Below are positions 52,454-61,040 of a stretch of 64,000 bases of DNA, piece by piece. The DNA lies in contig JADJPA010000001.1 of assembly GCA_016713505.1 (NCBI GenBank), positions 1,116,001-1,180,000 of the forward strand, read 5' to 3'. The stretch comes from Candidatus Competibacteraceae bacterium. Lineage in GTDB: Bacteria; Pseudomonadota; Gammaproteobacteria; Competibacterales; Competibacteraceae. The first letter of the stretch is position 1, and every line of letters starts with the position of its first letter. The position numbers were made by a program, and so were the translations under genes. The notes under the pieces are model-generated. The model ran no database searches. It was given only the letters and a program-made list of their open reading frames with translations, and was not told the DNA's origin.

Positions 52454-53632
52454 TCATAGCGACCCGTACGAATGCAGGCCCGACAAGAACATGTTGACGC
52501 CCAAGAAGGCGAACAGGGTGACGAACAAGCCGATGACCGCCCACCACGCCATCGGTGCGCCACGCCAGCCTTTGGTCAGGCGCAAATGCAGCCAAGCCGC
52601 GTAATTCAACCAGACGATCAGCGCCCAGGTTTCCTTGGGGTCCCAGGACCAATAGCCGCCCCACGCCTCGGCCGCCCACAGCGCCCCTAGAACGGTGGCG
52701 ATGGTAAAGGCGGCGAAGCCCAAGGCGATCGCCTTGTACATCACCTCATCAAGAAGCGCTGACGGAGGCAAAACACGCGCCAACAATCCATCGGGACTCC
52801 GCGCTTCCGCGCCGGATCGCACCAAATAAGCCGTTCCCAACATCGCCGCCAAGGCAAAAGCTCCATAACCGATGAAGTTGGCCGGCACATGAATTTTCAT
52901 CCAGTAACTCTGCAAGGCCGGAATCAGCGGCTGGATATGATGGGCTTGGCGGTCGAAGGTGTACCACAACAAGAAGGCCACCGCGGCGCTGATGACCAAG
53001 AGCGCGAAGCCGCCCATGCTGCGGGTGCGGTAACGGTCTTCATAAAACAGATACAACAACGCGGTAACCAGCGCGAACAGGATGAAGACTTCATACAAAT
53101 TGCTGACCGGAATGTGGCCGATATCGGCGCCCAACAGGTACGACTCGCGCCAGCGCACCAGCAATCCGGTCAAGCCCATGACCGCCGCGCTCCACGTCAA
53201 GGCGGTCGCGGTCCGGCCGACGAACTCGGAACGCCCGAACAGCGCCACGAAATAAGCCAGCGTCGCCAGCACGAACAAGCTGCTCATCCACATGAACGCG
53301 GCTTGGCTTTCCAGGAAATATTTGAGCAGGAAATCGCTCTTGCGCACGCCAAAATCGGTCCCGTAGCGCCAGAATCCCGTCACGGTCAGCACGGTCGCGA
53401 CCAGAACGAACCACCGGGCTGGTTTCCAGTATAGCCCCCAAGCGACCAGGCCCAGCGTGGCGATGAGTTGGATCGCCACCTCGTAACCATCCATAAAGGG
53501 TTGGTACAGCGTGTAGGCGTAACCCGAGCCCGCCACCACCAACAACCCCCAGAGAACATCCCAAGCGGTCGGATTTTTCCATGAGGTTGCCCGCTCCAAT
53601 TGCTCCAGCATCAGCTCACGCGTTACGGCCAT
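52454..53632 (-). CDS. ccsB: Cytochrome c biogenesis protein CcsB (System II heme handling)
   Basis: This 392-residue membrane protein has eight or more spans. It carries the heme-binding tryptophan-rich WWD motif (AEAWGGYWSWDPKETWALIV) and conserved histidines, including IHVPANFIGYGAFAL and NYAAWLHLRL. In System II it forms, with ResB, the synthetase that exports heme and attaches it to CXXCH motifs of apocytochromes. The ATG complementary to 53630-53632 is preceded by a strong GAGGAGG. It lies 104 bp after resB on the same strand. Confidence 0.93.
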   Translation of the reverse strand: MAVTRELMLEQLERATSWKNPTAWDVLWGLLVVAGSGYAYTLYQPFMDGYEVAIQLIATLGLVAWGLYWKPARWFVLVATVLTVTGFWRYGTDFGVRKSDFLLKYFLESQAAFMWMSSLFVLATLAYFVALFGRSEFVGRTATALTWSAAVMGLTGLLVRWRESYLLGADIGHIPVSNLYEVFILFALVTALLYLFYEDRYRTRSMGGFALLVISAAVAFLLWYTFDRQAHHIQPLIPALQSYWMKIHVPANFIGYGAFALAAMLGTAYLVRSGAEARSPDGLLARVLPPSALLDEVMYKAIALGFAAFTIATVLGALWAAEAWGGYWSWDPKETWALIVWLNYAAWLHLRLTKGWRGAPMAWWAVIGLFVTLFAFLGVNMFLSGLHSYGSL

Positions 53633-53736
53633 CACCAACCTCCTCTCGTGGAGTCTTATAAGCCATAGCGATTGACATAAGAATAGCAAACGCTACGAAA
53701 CTACCGAAATGATATTGTTGACTGTCAATGCAAACT

Positions 53737-55770
53737 TTAACTCGCAGCCGGCGCCGGCTGCGCAAGTTGATCGAGTCGAGCGGCTACTCGCCTTCTCAAC
53801 TCAGCAAAATCGCGCGCGAAATCGGCTTGACGGCGGTTGCCGGTACCCGCCAGCAACAAGCGGGTCGCGCCATCCTCCACGGCCAGCCACGCCCACAGCC
53901 GTCGGTGAGAAGTATAAAACATGATAAAGATACCAGCGATCAGCAAGGCAAACCCCCCATAGACCACCGGAGCGCCCGCGCTATGACTTATTTGTAACCC
54001 CGATGCCTCCACTTGCTGAAAGCTGGCGAGTTGCAGATAAAGCGGCGCTCTGTAACTCGGTAGCGCCGCTAACGCGGAGATGGCGTCGTTGAAAAACGCC
54101 TCTTCCCGTCCGTCGATGCCCGACTCTACCGCCACGCCCGCCTCGCGCAAAACGTCCAGGTAAACCTCCGCCAGCGTATCGCGCAGGAGGTTGAGATAGA
54201 GCGTTGTAGCCTCCCGCAACCGCTCGGCCGGCACCACGACCTTAGCCCGTTCCGTCACGGCGCTGAATCCGCCCTCGGCGAACAAACCGACCAGATTCGC
54301 TCGCACCAAGTTGAGATCGCGCTGGAAGTCGGCATTCCCGGCGGGGGCGCCGGCCGAGCGTTCCAGCAACGCGCGCAACCCGCCCGCATCGCGCAAGCGG
54401 GCGTTGAATTTCAAGAAGCGCTCGGGGCTATTGTTGGCGTCCATCGGGATGTGCAGATAGGTGAAGGGGTCGCCCGGCCGGGCGCGCATCCCGCTGATGT
54501 AGAACCAGCGACCCTCCAGCTGAGCGGGCACCATATAATTGAAATACTCCCACGCTTCGCCGGCGGCGTTGCGGACCTTGAATCCCACGCTGGGACCAAA
54601 GTTGCGGAACTTGCGGTCGCCGGGCTTGGCGTCGGGCTCCGGCAGCAGGTTGAACAGTCGAAAGTCGTCGAATTCCAGCGTGAGGGGTCCGTCGGGTCCG
54701 TCCAGCTTGAGCGTACCCCCGACCTCGCCTTTCAGCTCGACCGGCTGCGATCGGGCGGCGGCCAGCGGCCAAGCGCGCAACGCCAGCTTGGAGCCGCCAT
54801 CGCCGAAATCCGATTGATAGATGGCATAACCACGATAGGTCAGCGGATGGTTGACCTGAATGGTCGCCTCCAAAGGCTGGCTGCCCAAATGCTCCTCATC
54901 GTGGATGCTCACCCGGCTGACGAAGGATTTGGGTTGGCCGGTATCGTAGTAGGCGATCTGAAAATCCTTCAGCTCGATGGCGAACGGCAGCTCTTGCAAC
55001 AGATAGCCATCGCGCAGGCGTAGAAACACGAAATTGGCGGCCGAGCCTTCCGGCAGCATCACATTACCCCGAAACGCGGGCACCGCTCCCGGTTGGAGCC
55101 GGCTGGCCGGCGGGATATCGCGCGCCGCCAGATCGCGGCGTTCGATCGCGAGCTGGCCGTTCCATTCCTTGAGCTTCAGCCACAGGTTGCCATCCAGCAA
55201 GCCCCCGATGCCGATCACCACCACCGCGGCGTGGGTGAACAGGTAGCCCAAGCGGTTGTAGCGACCCTTCATGGCCGCCACGACCTGATGGTCGGCATAG
55301 GACTGCACGCGCCAACGATAGCCGAAGGTCCGAAAAACGGCGGTGACCGCCGCCAACGCTTTTTCTGAGTCCCGACCGGGCAGCGTCCATTCAGCTTGCT
55401 GGTGAAACCCCCGCAGGGAATGGAGCTGAACCTGGGTGCGAAACCGCAGCATTTCCCGCAACATGCCGGGGACCTGCCGGTACAGACAAACGGCCGTAGA
55501 CAAAATCAGGAAGGCGAGAATGCCCAGAAACCAGTTCGTCCCGTACACGTCGTAAAGCCCCAACCCACGAAACACCTCAAACCAGAAGGGTCCGAACTTG
55601 AGCACGTAGTTCGAGTAGGGCTGATTTTGCTGGAGGACCGTACCAATGGCTGACGCTACGGCGATCACCACCAGCAAGGTGATGGCCAGATTCATCGAAC
55701 CTAAGAATTCCAGCAACACCCATTTCAGGGTACGCCGCGAAGGGACACCGTCGGAAGTGATTGCGTTCAC
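53737..55770 (-). CDS. resB: Cytochrome c biogenesis protein ResB (System II)
   Basis: ResB (677 residues from the chosen start) has spans near the N-terminus (LEFLGSMNLAITLLVVIAVA, then GTNWFLGILAFLILSTAVCLY in parts), a third after YNRLGYLFTHAAVVVIGIGG, a large periplasmic domain, and a last span (YGGFALLIAGIFIMFYTSHRR). It partners CcsB in heme delivery and keeps apocytochrome thiols reduced. I placed the start at the GTG complementary to 55768-55770. No ribosome-binding site is clear, and the frame is open up to 55959, where it would overlap the cytochrome gene and its terminator. Confidence 0.85.
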   Translation of the reverse strand: MNAITSDGVPSRRTLKWVLLEFLGSMNLAITLLVVIAVASAIGTVLQQNQPYSNYVLKFGPFWFEVFRGLGLYDVYGTNWFLGILAFLILSTAVCLYRQVPGMLREMLRFRTQVQLHSLRGFHQQAEWTLPGRDSEKALAAVTAVFRTFGYRWRVQSYADHQVVAAMKGRYNRLGYLFTHAAVVVIGIGGLLDGNLWLKLKEWNGQLAIERRDLAARDIPPASRLQPGAVPAFRGNVMLPEGSAANFVFLRLRDGYLLQELPFAIELKDFQIAYYDTGQPKSFVSRVSIHDEEHLGSQPLEATIQVNHPLTYRGYAIYQSDFGDGGSKLALRAWPLAAARSQPVELKGEVGGTLKLDGPDGPLTLEFDDFRLFNLLPEPDAKPGDRKFRNFGPSVGFKVRNAAGEAWEYFNYMVPAQLEGRWFYISGMRARPGDPFTYLHIPMDANNSPERFLKFNARLRDAGGLRALLERSAGAPAGNADFQRDLNLVRANLVGLFAEGGFSAVTERAKVVVPAERLREATTLYLNLLRDTLAEVYLDVLREAGVAVESGIDGREEAFFNDAISALAALPSYRAPLYLQLASFQQVEASGLQISHSAGAPVVYGGFALLIAGIFIMFYTSHRRLWAWLAVEDGATRLLLAGTGNRRQADFARDFAELRRRVAARLDQLAQPAPAAS

Positions 55771-55862
55771 AGTGGGGTTGGAGAGCGTGGGCCGGACGTT
55801 TTCTATGACCCGACCTGCGGGAAAGCGTTCCTCAGCCGTGGACCGCAAGAAGGGGCTTCCAC

Positions 55863-55890
55863 AAAAAAGGGTGACCGCTTTGGCCACCCT
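55863..55890 (-). terminator. Intrinsic terminator after the cytochrome c4 gene
   Basis: On the minus strand AGGGTGGCC (55890-55882) pairs with GGTCACCCT (55876-55868, one G-U pair), followed by a T-run (55868-55863). It separates the cytochrome transcript from resB, so resB should have its own promoter. Confidence 0.8.
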
Positions 55891-55930
55891 CACACACTGC
55901 GGAGCTAACTCAGCCCAACTCGCCAGCCTC

Positions 55931-56539
55931 TCATTGCAAACCTTGTACGTAAGACGCAACCGCCTTGATTTCTGGATCGGTCATCTTGGCGGCGATGGCG
56001 CGCATCATCTGGCCAGCATCGTTAGACCGCTCCACGGCGCGGAACGCCTTGAGCTGAAGTTCGAGGTACTCGGCATGTTGGCCGGCGATCGCGGGGAATT
56101 TGGCGGCGGGGTTGCCGGCGCCGACGGTGCCGTGGCAAGCCGCGCAGGCCGAAACGCCGCTGTTCAGATTGCCGCCCCGGAACAGGGCCTCGCCTTGAGG
56201 GGCCAGCTTCGGATCGGCCGCGGCGCGGACGATCTGCTGTGAAGCGAAATAGGCGGCCAGATCTTCCATGTCTTGCGGGCTCAGCGGCGCGACCATGCCG
56301 AGCATGATCGGATTGGCGCGCGTGCCGCTCTTATAATCCTGCAACTGCTTGAGCAGATAATCGGCGCTCTGTCCGGCCAGCTTGGGATATTGGGCGATGG
56401 TACTGTTGCCGTCCGCATTATGACACGCCGCGCAGGTTGCGGACTTAGCCTTGCCCGCGGCGGCATCGCCGGCGGCCAGCGCGGCGGTCGCGGAACCGAG
56501 CAGGGCGCACGTCGCGGCGATCACAACATATTTTTTCAT
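55931..56539 (-). CDS. Diheme cytochrome c4
   Basis: This 202-residue periplasmic cytochrome has a signal peptide of about 22 residues (MKKYVVIAATCALLGSATAALA). Two class I cytochrome domains follow, each with a CXXCH site: SATCAACHNADGNS near residue 36 and VSACAACHGTVGAG near 134. Distal methionines are in NPIMLGMV and AGQMMRAIA. The ATG complementary to 56537-56539 follows AGGAG. The short YPKLAGQ and FPAIAGQ elements mark it as cytochrome c4, which passes electrons to terminal oxidases. It lies next to the resB-ccsB genes that mature it. Confidence 0.93.
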   Translation of the reverse strand: MKKYVVIAATCALLGSATAALAAGDAAAGKAKSATCAACHNADGNSTIAQYPKLAGQSADYLLKQLQDYKSGTRANPIMLGMVAPLSPQDMEDLAAYFASQQIVRAAADPKLAPQGEALFRGGNLNSGVSACAACHGTVGAGNPAAKFPAIAGQHAEYLELQLKAFRAVERSNDAGQMMRAIAAKMTDPEIKAVASYVQGLQ

Positions 56540-56716
56540 TTTTAGAGGGCTCCTGTACGATGACGGTATTCGGTTCGTGCGACCGGTCGCGCGCGGAAAA
56601 ACCATGCGTGGTCCAGCGGGCGCGTCTCGCGCGGTCGCGGCGCTAGAGTGACTATCTTAATGAGTTCCACTCGCCAAAAGCAGTGATTTATATATCAGTT
56701 TCGGCTTCCAAGTTCA

Positions 56717-57358
56717 ATGAGAAACCCCAGCGATCCTAGCTCTATTTCATCCAGTTCCGCCGCCGCCCATCGCTACCGCGCCGCGCGTTTCTCGAACAGT
56801 GTCAACGCCTTTTCCCAGTTACCCCCCGATACCGGCCGAGAAGTCGCTTTCGCCGGCCGCTCCAATGCCGGTAAATCCAGCGCGCTCAACCTGCTGACCG
56901 GGCAACGCGCGCTGGCGCGGACCAGCAAAACTCCCGGCCGCACCCAGCTGCTGAACTTTTTTCTGGTGGAACCGCAGCGTTTTCTCGTGGATCTGCCCGG
57001 TTACGGCTACGCCCGCGTACCCGAGCCGATCCGCCAACACTGGCGCGTCCTGGTGGAGCGGTATTTACGCGAACGCGCGTCCTTGCAGGGCCTGCTGCTC
57101 TTGATGGACGTCCGCCACCCGCTGACCGAACTGGACCGGCAACTGTTGGACTGCTGCGCGGCACGCCATTTGTCGGCCCATGTACTACTCACCAAAGCCG
57201 ACAAGCTAAGCCGCGGTCGAGCGGCGCTCGCGCTGCGACAAGTGCGAGGAATGTTGGGGGCTGATTTCCCGGGGGTCACCGCGCAGCTGTTTTCAGCACT
57301 GAGCGGCGCGGGCGTTGCGGAAGCCTGTGCCCGCCTGGATCAATGGCTGGATTTTTGA
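56717..57358 (+). CDS. engB: Ribosome biogenesis GTPase EngB (YihA/YsxC)
   Basis: EngB (213 residues) is a TrmE-Era-EngA-like GTPase needed for 50S subunit assembly. The G1 loop is GRSNAGKSSALN, followed by RTSKTPGRTQLLNFF (G2), VDLPGYGYARV (G3) and LLTKADKLSRG (G4). A serine-rich stretch of about 20 residues precedes the fold. It is divergent from cytochrome c4, as in many gammaproteobacteria, where engB and a cytochrome c4 gene are neighbours. It is convergent with the DUF484 gene, 8 nt apart. Confidence 0.95.
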   Translation: MRNPSDPSSISSSSAAAHRYRAARFSNSVNAFSQLPPDTGREVAFAGRSNAGKSSALNLLTGQRALARTSKTPGRTQLLNFFLVEPQRFLVDLPGYGYARVPEPIRQHWRVLVERYLRERASLQGLLLLMDVRHPLTELDRQLLDCCAARHLSAHVLLTKADKLSRGRAALALRQVRGMLGADFPGVTAQLFSALSGAGVAEACARLDQWLDF

Positions 57359-57366
57359 ACCTGGGC

Positions 57367-58098
57367 TCAGCCGCTCCCGTGCGCGGAAGGCGTCTCGGCC
57401 TCCGTCTGCCAGCCGCTGGCCAGCAAGCGCGCCTGCAAGGCCTGGCTCACTAATTCTCCGATCCGTTCCAGAAAGAAAGTCCCGACGCCCGAATGAAAGC
57501 GCCGGGCATCCGAACTGCCCACCACCAGCAAGCCGCGCCAGTTGCCGCCGATCAGCGGTATCAATGCGGCCGAGGCGGCGTTGGCATCGCCCTGACCGCC
57601 CAACACCGCCGCCTGTTCGGGGCTCAACCGACCGCATTGAGGCTGGCCGGCTCGGAATACCTCATCGAACAACCCCACCACGTCCGGCCGCAGGAATTCC
57701 TCCACGGCGCTCAAACCGGTGGTCGGCGGTTCCGCCAGACACAGCACGATGCAATCGGCCTTGAACTCATCACGCAGGATCGCCTTGATGCCGTGCAACA
57801 GCTCATCCAGGCCGCCGCGCGCATCGAGCAAGGTCAACGCCAGGCGCTGCACCCGTTCCGCCAGCCGGTCATTGTCGCGAGCGATGGCGACCAGCTCCAA
57901 CAATTTGTTGTGCAAGCGCTGGCCGCGCTCCCGCAGCAAGCGGTTTTGATATTCCAGCAACGACACCGCCGGTTTGCAGGGATGGGGAACTCGCAAGTTC
58001 TCCACCAGATCGGGATGATCGAGGAAAAATTGCGGGTGATCGCGCAAGTAGGCGAGCACCGCCAGCTCAAAGTCCACGGAAGATAAATCCTCGTTCAC
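57367..58098 (-). CDS. DUF484 family protein
   Basis: This 243-residue protein belongs to DUF484, found after dapF and before xerC in gammaproteobacteria. The N-terminal helix contains VLAYLRDHPQFFLDHPDLVENLRVPHP in parts. A coiled region (LLEYQNRLLRERGQRLHNKL) leads into a GAF-like domain with IPLIGGNWRGLLVVGSSDARRFHSGVGTFFLERI in parts. The GTG start overlaps the dapF stop by 4 nt (GTGA), so translation is coupled. The function is unknown; a small-molecule or c-di-GMP-related sensing role has been suggested for GAF-like proteins in general. xerC is not downstream here. Confidence 0.85.
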   Translation of the reverse strand: MNEDLSSVDFELAVLAYLRDHPQFFLDHPDLVENLRVPHPCKPAVSLLEYQNRLLRERGQRLHNKLLELVAIARDNDRLAERVQRLALTLLDARGGLDELLHGIKAILRDEFKADCIVLCLAEPPTTGLSAVEEFLRPDVVGLFDEVFRAGQPQCGRLSPEQAAVLGGQGDANAASAALIPLIGGNWRGLLVVGSSDARRFHSGVGTFFLERIGELVSQALQARLLASGWQTEAETPSAHGSG

Positions 58099-58925
58099 GA
58101 CTTGATCCACCCTTCGAATACGGTCGCCGCCGGCCCACTCATGGTGACCGGTTCCCCCTCGCCAGACCAATGGATATTCAACTCACCGCCTTTCAATTCC
58201 ACGCGCACCTCCGGCTCCAACAACCCCCACAGCCGACCGACCACCACCGCCGCGCACGCGCCGCTGCCGCAGGCCAGGGTTTCACCGACGCCGCGTTCGA
58301 ACACCCGCAAGCGGATCCGATCCGGCGCCACCACCTGCATGAAACCGACGTTGGTCCGCTTGGGAAAGCGGCCATGCCGCTCCAACAGCGGTCCCAAATG
58401 GGCGACCGGCGCGTGCCGCACATCGTCCACTTTCAAGACGGCGTGGGGGTTGCCCATCGACACCACCCCGATCGCCATGTCTATCCCATCGGCGGCGATC
58501 GGATAATGTTTAGCCCTTTCGGTGGCAAAAAAAGGAATTTCAACCGGTTCTAATCTCGGCCGCCCCATATCCACCGCCACCCGGCCATCCGCCTGGATGT
58601 TTAGATGAAGCAACCCGCTGGCGGTCATTACCCGCAATTGGTCACGGTCGCTCAGGCCATGATCGCGCACGAACCGGGCGAAGCAGCGCGCGCCGTTGCC
58701 GCACTGCTCCACTTCGCCGCCATCGGCGTTGAAGATGCGGTACCGAAAATCGGCCTCCGGCCGGTCGGACGCCTCCACCAGCAACACTTGATCGCAACCG
58801 ATACCGAAATGGCGGTCGGCCAGCTGGCGAATTTTGGCCGGGTCCAGCACCACGGTCTGATTGATGCCGTCGATCACCACGAAATCGTTGCCGAGTCCGT
58901 GCATTTTGGTGAAGCGCAAGGTCAT
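58095..58925 (-). CDS. dapF: Diaminopimelate epimerase
   Basis: DapF (276 residues) interconverts LL- and meso-diaminopimelate for lysine and peptidoglycan synthesis. The two catalytic cysteines lie in VEQCGNGARCFARF and TLACGSGACAAVVV. MHGLGNDFVVID opens the protein, and VSMGNPHAV and NVGFMQVV are the other substrate-site segments. In most gammaproteobacteria dapF follows lysA directly; here two genes lie between. Its stop overlaps the start of the DUF484 gene. Confidence 0.95.
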   Translation of the reverse strand: MTLRFTKMHGLGNDFVVIDGINQTVVLDPAKIRQLADRHFGIGCDQVLLVEASDRPEADFRYRIFNADGGEVEQCGNGARCFARFVRDHGLSDRDQLRVMTASGLLHLNIQADGRVAVDMGRPRLEPVEIPFFATERAKHYPIAADGIDMAIGVVSMGNPHAVLKVDDVRHAPVAHLGPLLERHGRFPKRTNVGFMQVVAPDRIRLRVFERGVGETLACGSGACAAVVVGRLWGLLEPEVRVELKGGELNIHWSGEGEPVTMSGPAATVFEGWIKS

Positions 58926-58980
58926 GATGAGATCTTCACAAAGCCGAGCCGCAGGGCGAATCAGCGGTTTTCAGTCGATT

Positions 58981-60528
58981 TCAACTCCGTCCGGTCCAAG
59001 CGACCTTGTACAAATCCAGCCGCCGGTCGCGAAAGTTGCGCACGCTGCCGTGGGTGCGCAGTTCCTTCAGATTGTCCAGATCCAGATCGACGATCAGGGT
59101 CATTTCGGTATTCGGCGTGGCTTCCGCGGCGATGGCATCGTGCGGAAAGGCGAAGTCCGAGGGCGTGAACACCGCGGCCTGAGAGTACTGCATGTCCATG
59201 TTTTCCACTTTGGGCAAGTTGCCGACACTGCCGGAAATCACTACATAACATTCGTTTTCGATGGCTCGCGCTTGAGCGCAGCGCCGGACCCGCAAATAAG
59301 CGTTCTTGGTGTCGGTCCAGAACGGCACGAACAAAATCTGCATCCCCTGATCGGCCAGCAGGCGCGGCAGTTCCGGAAACTCCACGTCATAGCAGATCAG
59401 AATACCGATCTTGCCGACATCCAGTTCGAACACCTGGAGCGCGTCGCCACCCTGAAGGCCCCAATATGCCTGTTCGTCTGGGGTGATGTGCAGTTTGGAC
59501 TGCTTGTCCCAGGTGCCATCGCGCCGGCACAGGAAAGCGGCATTATATAATGCTCCGCCTCGATATTCCGGCATACTGCCGGCGATAATGTTGACATTAT
59601 AGGCGATAGCTAAATCCAAGATTGCATCGCGTAAGGGATCGGTATACTCGGCCAACTGGCGCACCGCCTCGGCGGTGTTACGCTGGTTGAAATGCGCCAT
59701 CAAGGGGCCGTTGAAAAATTCTGGAAACAGCACGATATCGGTCTTGTAACCGGCCACCGCATCCACGAAATATTCGACTTGCTGGAGGATTTCCTCCAGC
59801 GATGCGGTCTGGCGCATCTGCCACTGGACCGCGCCGATACGCACCACCGACTTGCCGCCGCCGATCAGGACTTCTTTTTCTTCATAGTAGATGTTCAACC
59901 ACTCCAACAACACCGCATAGGCTTTGGAGTCTGTATCATCGGGCAGATAGCCGGTGATGATGCGGCGGACGTGGAAGTCGTTGGCCAACTGGAAAGTTAG
60001 GATGGAATCGATCAGCTCCTTGGCCTTGACCTGTTCCACGTACTGCTGCGGCGTCATCTCCTGGGCGTATTTGCCGTAGCCGGGAATCCGGCCGCCGACC
60101 ACGATGGCGCGCAGGTTCAGCTTTTCGCACAACTCCTTGCGGGCGTCGTACAGCCGTCGGCCCAGCCGCATGTCGCGGTATTTGACATGGACGAACACAT
60201 CGACCCCGTACAGGGTGTCGCCGTTGGGGTCGTGGGTGGTCAGATAGCCATCGCCGGTGATCTGCCAGTAGGTGTGGCGGTCGCCGTAACGGCCGTAATC
60301 GACGAGCAGGCTCAGCGCGGCCGCCACCACCTTGCCGTTATCCTCGATACAGATTTGTCCTTCGGGGAATCGGGCGATTTGCGAAGCGAACTGTTCCCGG
60401 CTCCAGGCGCCGTCCATGTTGTGATAAACGACCTCCATAATCTCATGAATGTCATCATAATCTGACAAACGGAGGTTTCTCAATTTGAGGCGATGCTGAA
60501 CGGGATGCTCCGCTATTTTGTCGTTCAT
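58981..60528 (-). CDS. GNAT acetyltransferase - carbon-nitrogen hydrolase fusion
   Basis: This 515-residue protein fuses two enzymes. Residues 1-215 form a GNAT acyltransferase domain (LKLRNLRLSDYDDIHEIM, GVDVFVHVKYRDMRLGRRLY for acetyl-CoA binding). Residues 230-510 form a nitrilase-superfamily amidase with the Glu-Lys-Cys triad in TDIVLFPEFFNGP, WDKQSKLHITPDE and GILICYDVEFPELPRLL. The fusion is a known but uncharacterised arrangement in bacteria. The triad is complete, so it should hydrolyse an amide or nitrile, possibly of a metabolite acted on by its own transferase half. It lies between yccU and dapF on the same strand. Confidence 0.88.
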   Translation of the reverse strand: MNDKIAEHPVQHRLKLRNLRLSDYDDIHEIMEVVYHNMDGAWSREQFASQIARFPEGQICIEDNGKVVAAALSLLVDYGRYGDRHTYWQITGDGYLTTHDPNGDTLYGVDVFVHVKYRDMRLGRRLYDARKELCEKLNLRAIVVGGRIPGYGKYAQEMTPQQYVEQVKAKELIDSILTFQLANDFHVRRIITGYLPDDTDSKAYAVLLEWLNIYYEEKEVLIGGGKSVVRIGAVQWQMRQTASLEEILQQVEYFVDAVAGYKTDIVLFPEFFNGPLMAHFNQRNTAEAVRQLAEYTDPLRDAILDLAIAYNVNIIAGSMPEYRGGALYNAAFLCRRDGTWDKQSKLHITPDEQAYWGLQGGDALQVFELDVGKIGILICYDVEFPELPRLLADQGMQILFVPFWTDTKNAYLRVRRCAQARAIENECYVVISGSVGNLPKVENMDMQYSQAAVFTPSDFAFPHDAIAAEATPNTEMTLIVDLDLDNLKELRTHGSVRNFRDRRLDLYKVAWTGRS

Positions 60529-60595
60529 AAGCTTTCTTGAAATTTAAGCAGCAGTACAATCAGAACCGTCCGCTCACAGACCACGCTCCCGGCCA

Positions 60596-61015
60596 TCACA
60601 TCAGTCGAGCGTAATCTCGATAAATGCAGCGATCCATGATCACGGTCAAGCCGGCGTCTCGCGCCCGCCGCGCCGCCGCTTCGTCCACCACGCCGTCTTG
60701 GAGCCACAACGCGGGTAGTTTGAGGGCGATACATTCCTCGACGATGCCGGCGACATGGCTTGATTCACGGAACACATCCACCAGATCGACCGGCTCTGGC
60801 AACTCGCGCAGGTTGGGATAGGCCTTCTCGCCCAGCACCTCGGCCAACGTGGGATTGACCGGGATGATGCGATAGCCAAAACCTTGGAGTGCTCTGGCGA
60901 CCCCGTGACTGGCTCGGCCCGGCGAGCCGGACAAACCGACCACGGCGATGGTTTTGATCCGCTTTAACAAGGCGCGGATTTCATCCTGGGAAGGATTGGC
61001 AAAAGCAGCGTGCAT
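60596..61015 (-). CDS. yccU: CoA-binding protein (YccU-like)
   Basis: This 139-residue protein is a single CoA-binding Rossmann domain like E. coli YccU. KTIAVVGLSGSPGRASHGVARAL is the nucleotide loop (read in parts), followed by IIPVNPTLAEVLGEKAYPNL, VDVFRESSHVAGIVEECI and ALWLQDGVVDEAAARRARDAG. Family members bind CoA tightly but have no proven enzymatic role. AGAGG precedes the ATG. It lies 25 nt after lysA and probably shares its transcript. Confidence 0.9.
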   Translation of the reverse strand: MHAAFANPSQDEIRALLKRIKTIAVVGLSGSPGRASHGVARALQGFGYRIIPVNPTLAEVLGEKAYPNLRELPEPVDLVDVFRESSHVAGIVEECIALKLPALWLQDGVVDEAAARRARDAGLTVIMDRCIYRDYARLM

Positions 61016-61040
61016 CGTAGGACCTCTTAAAAACGCTTTA

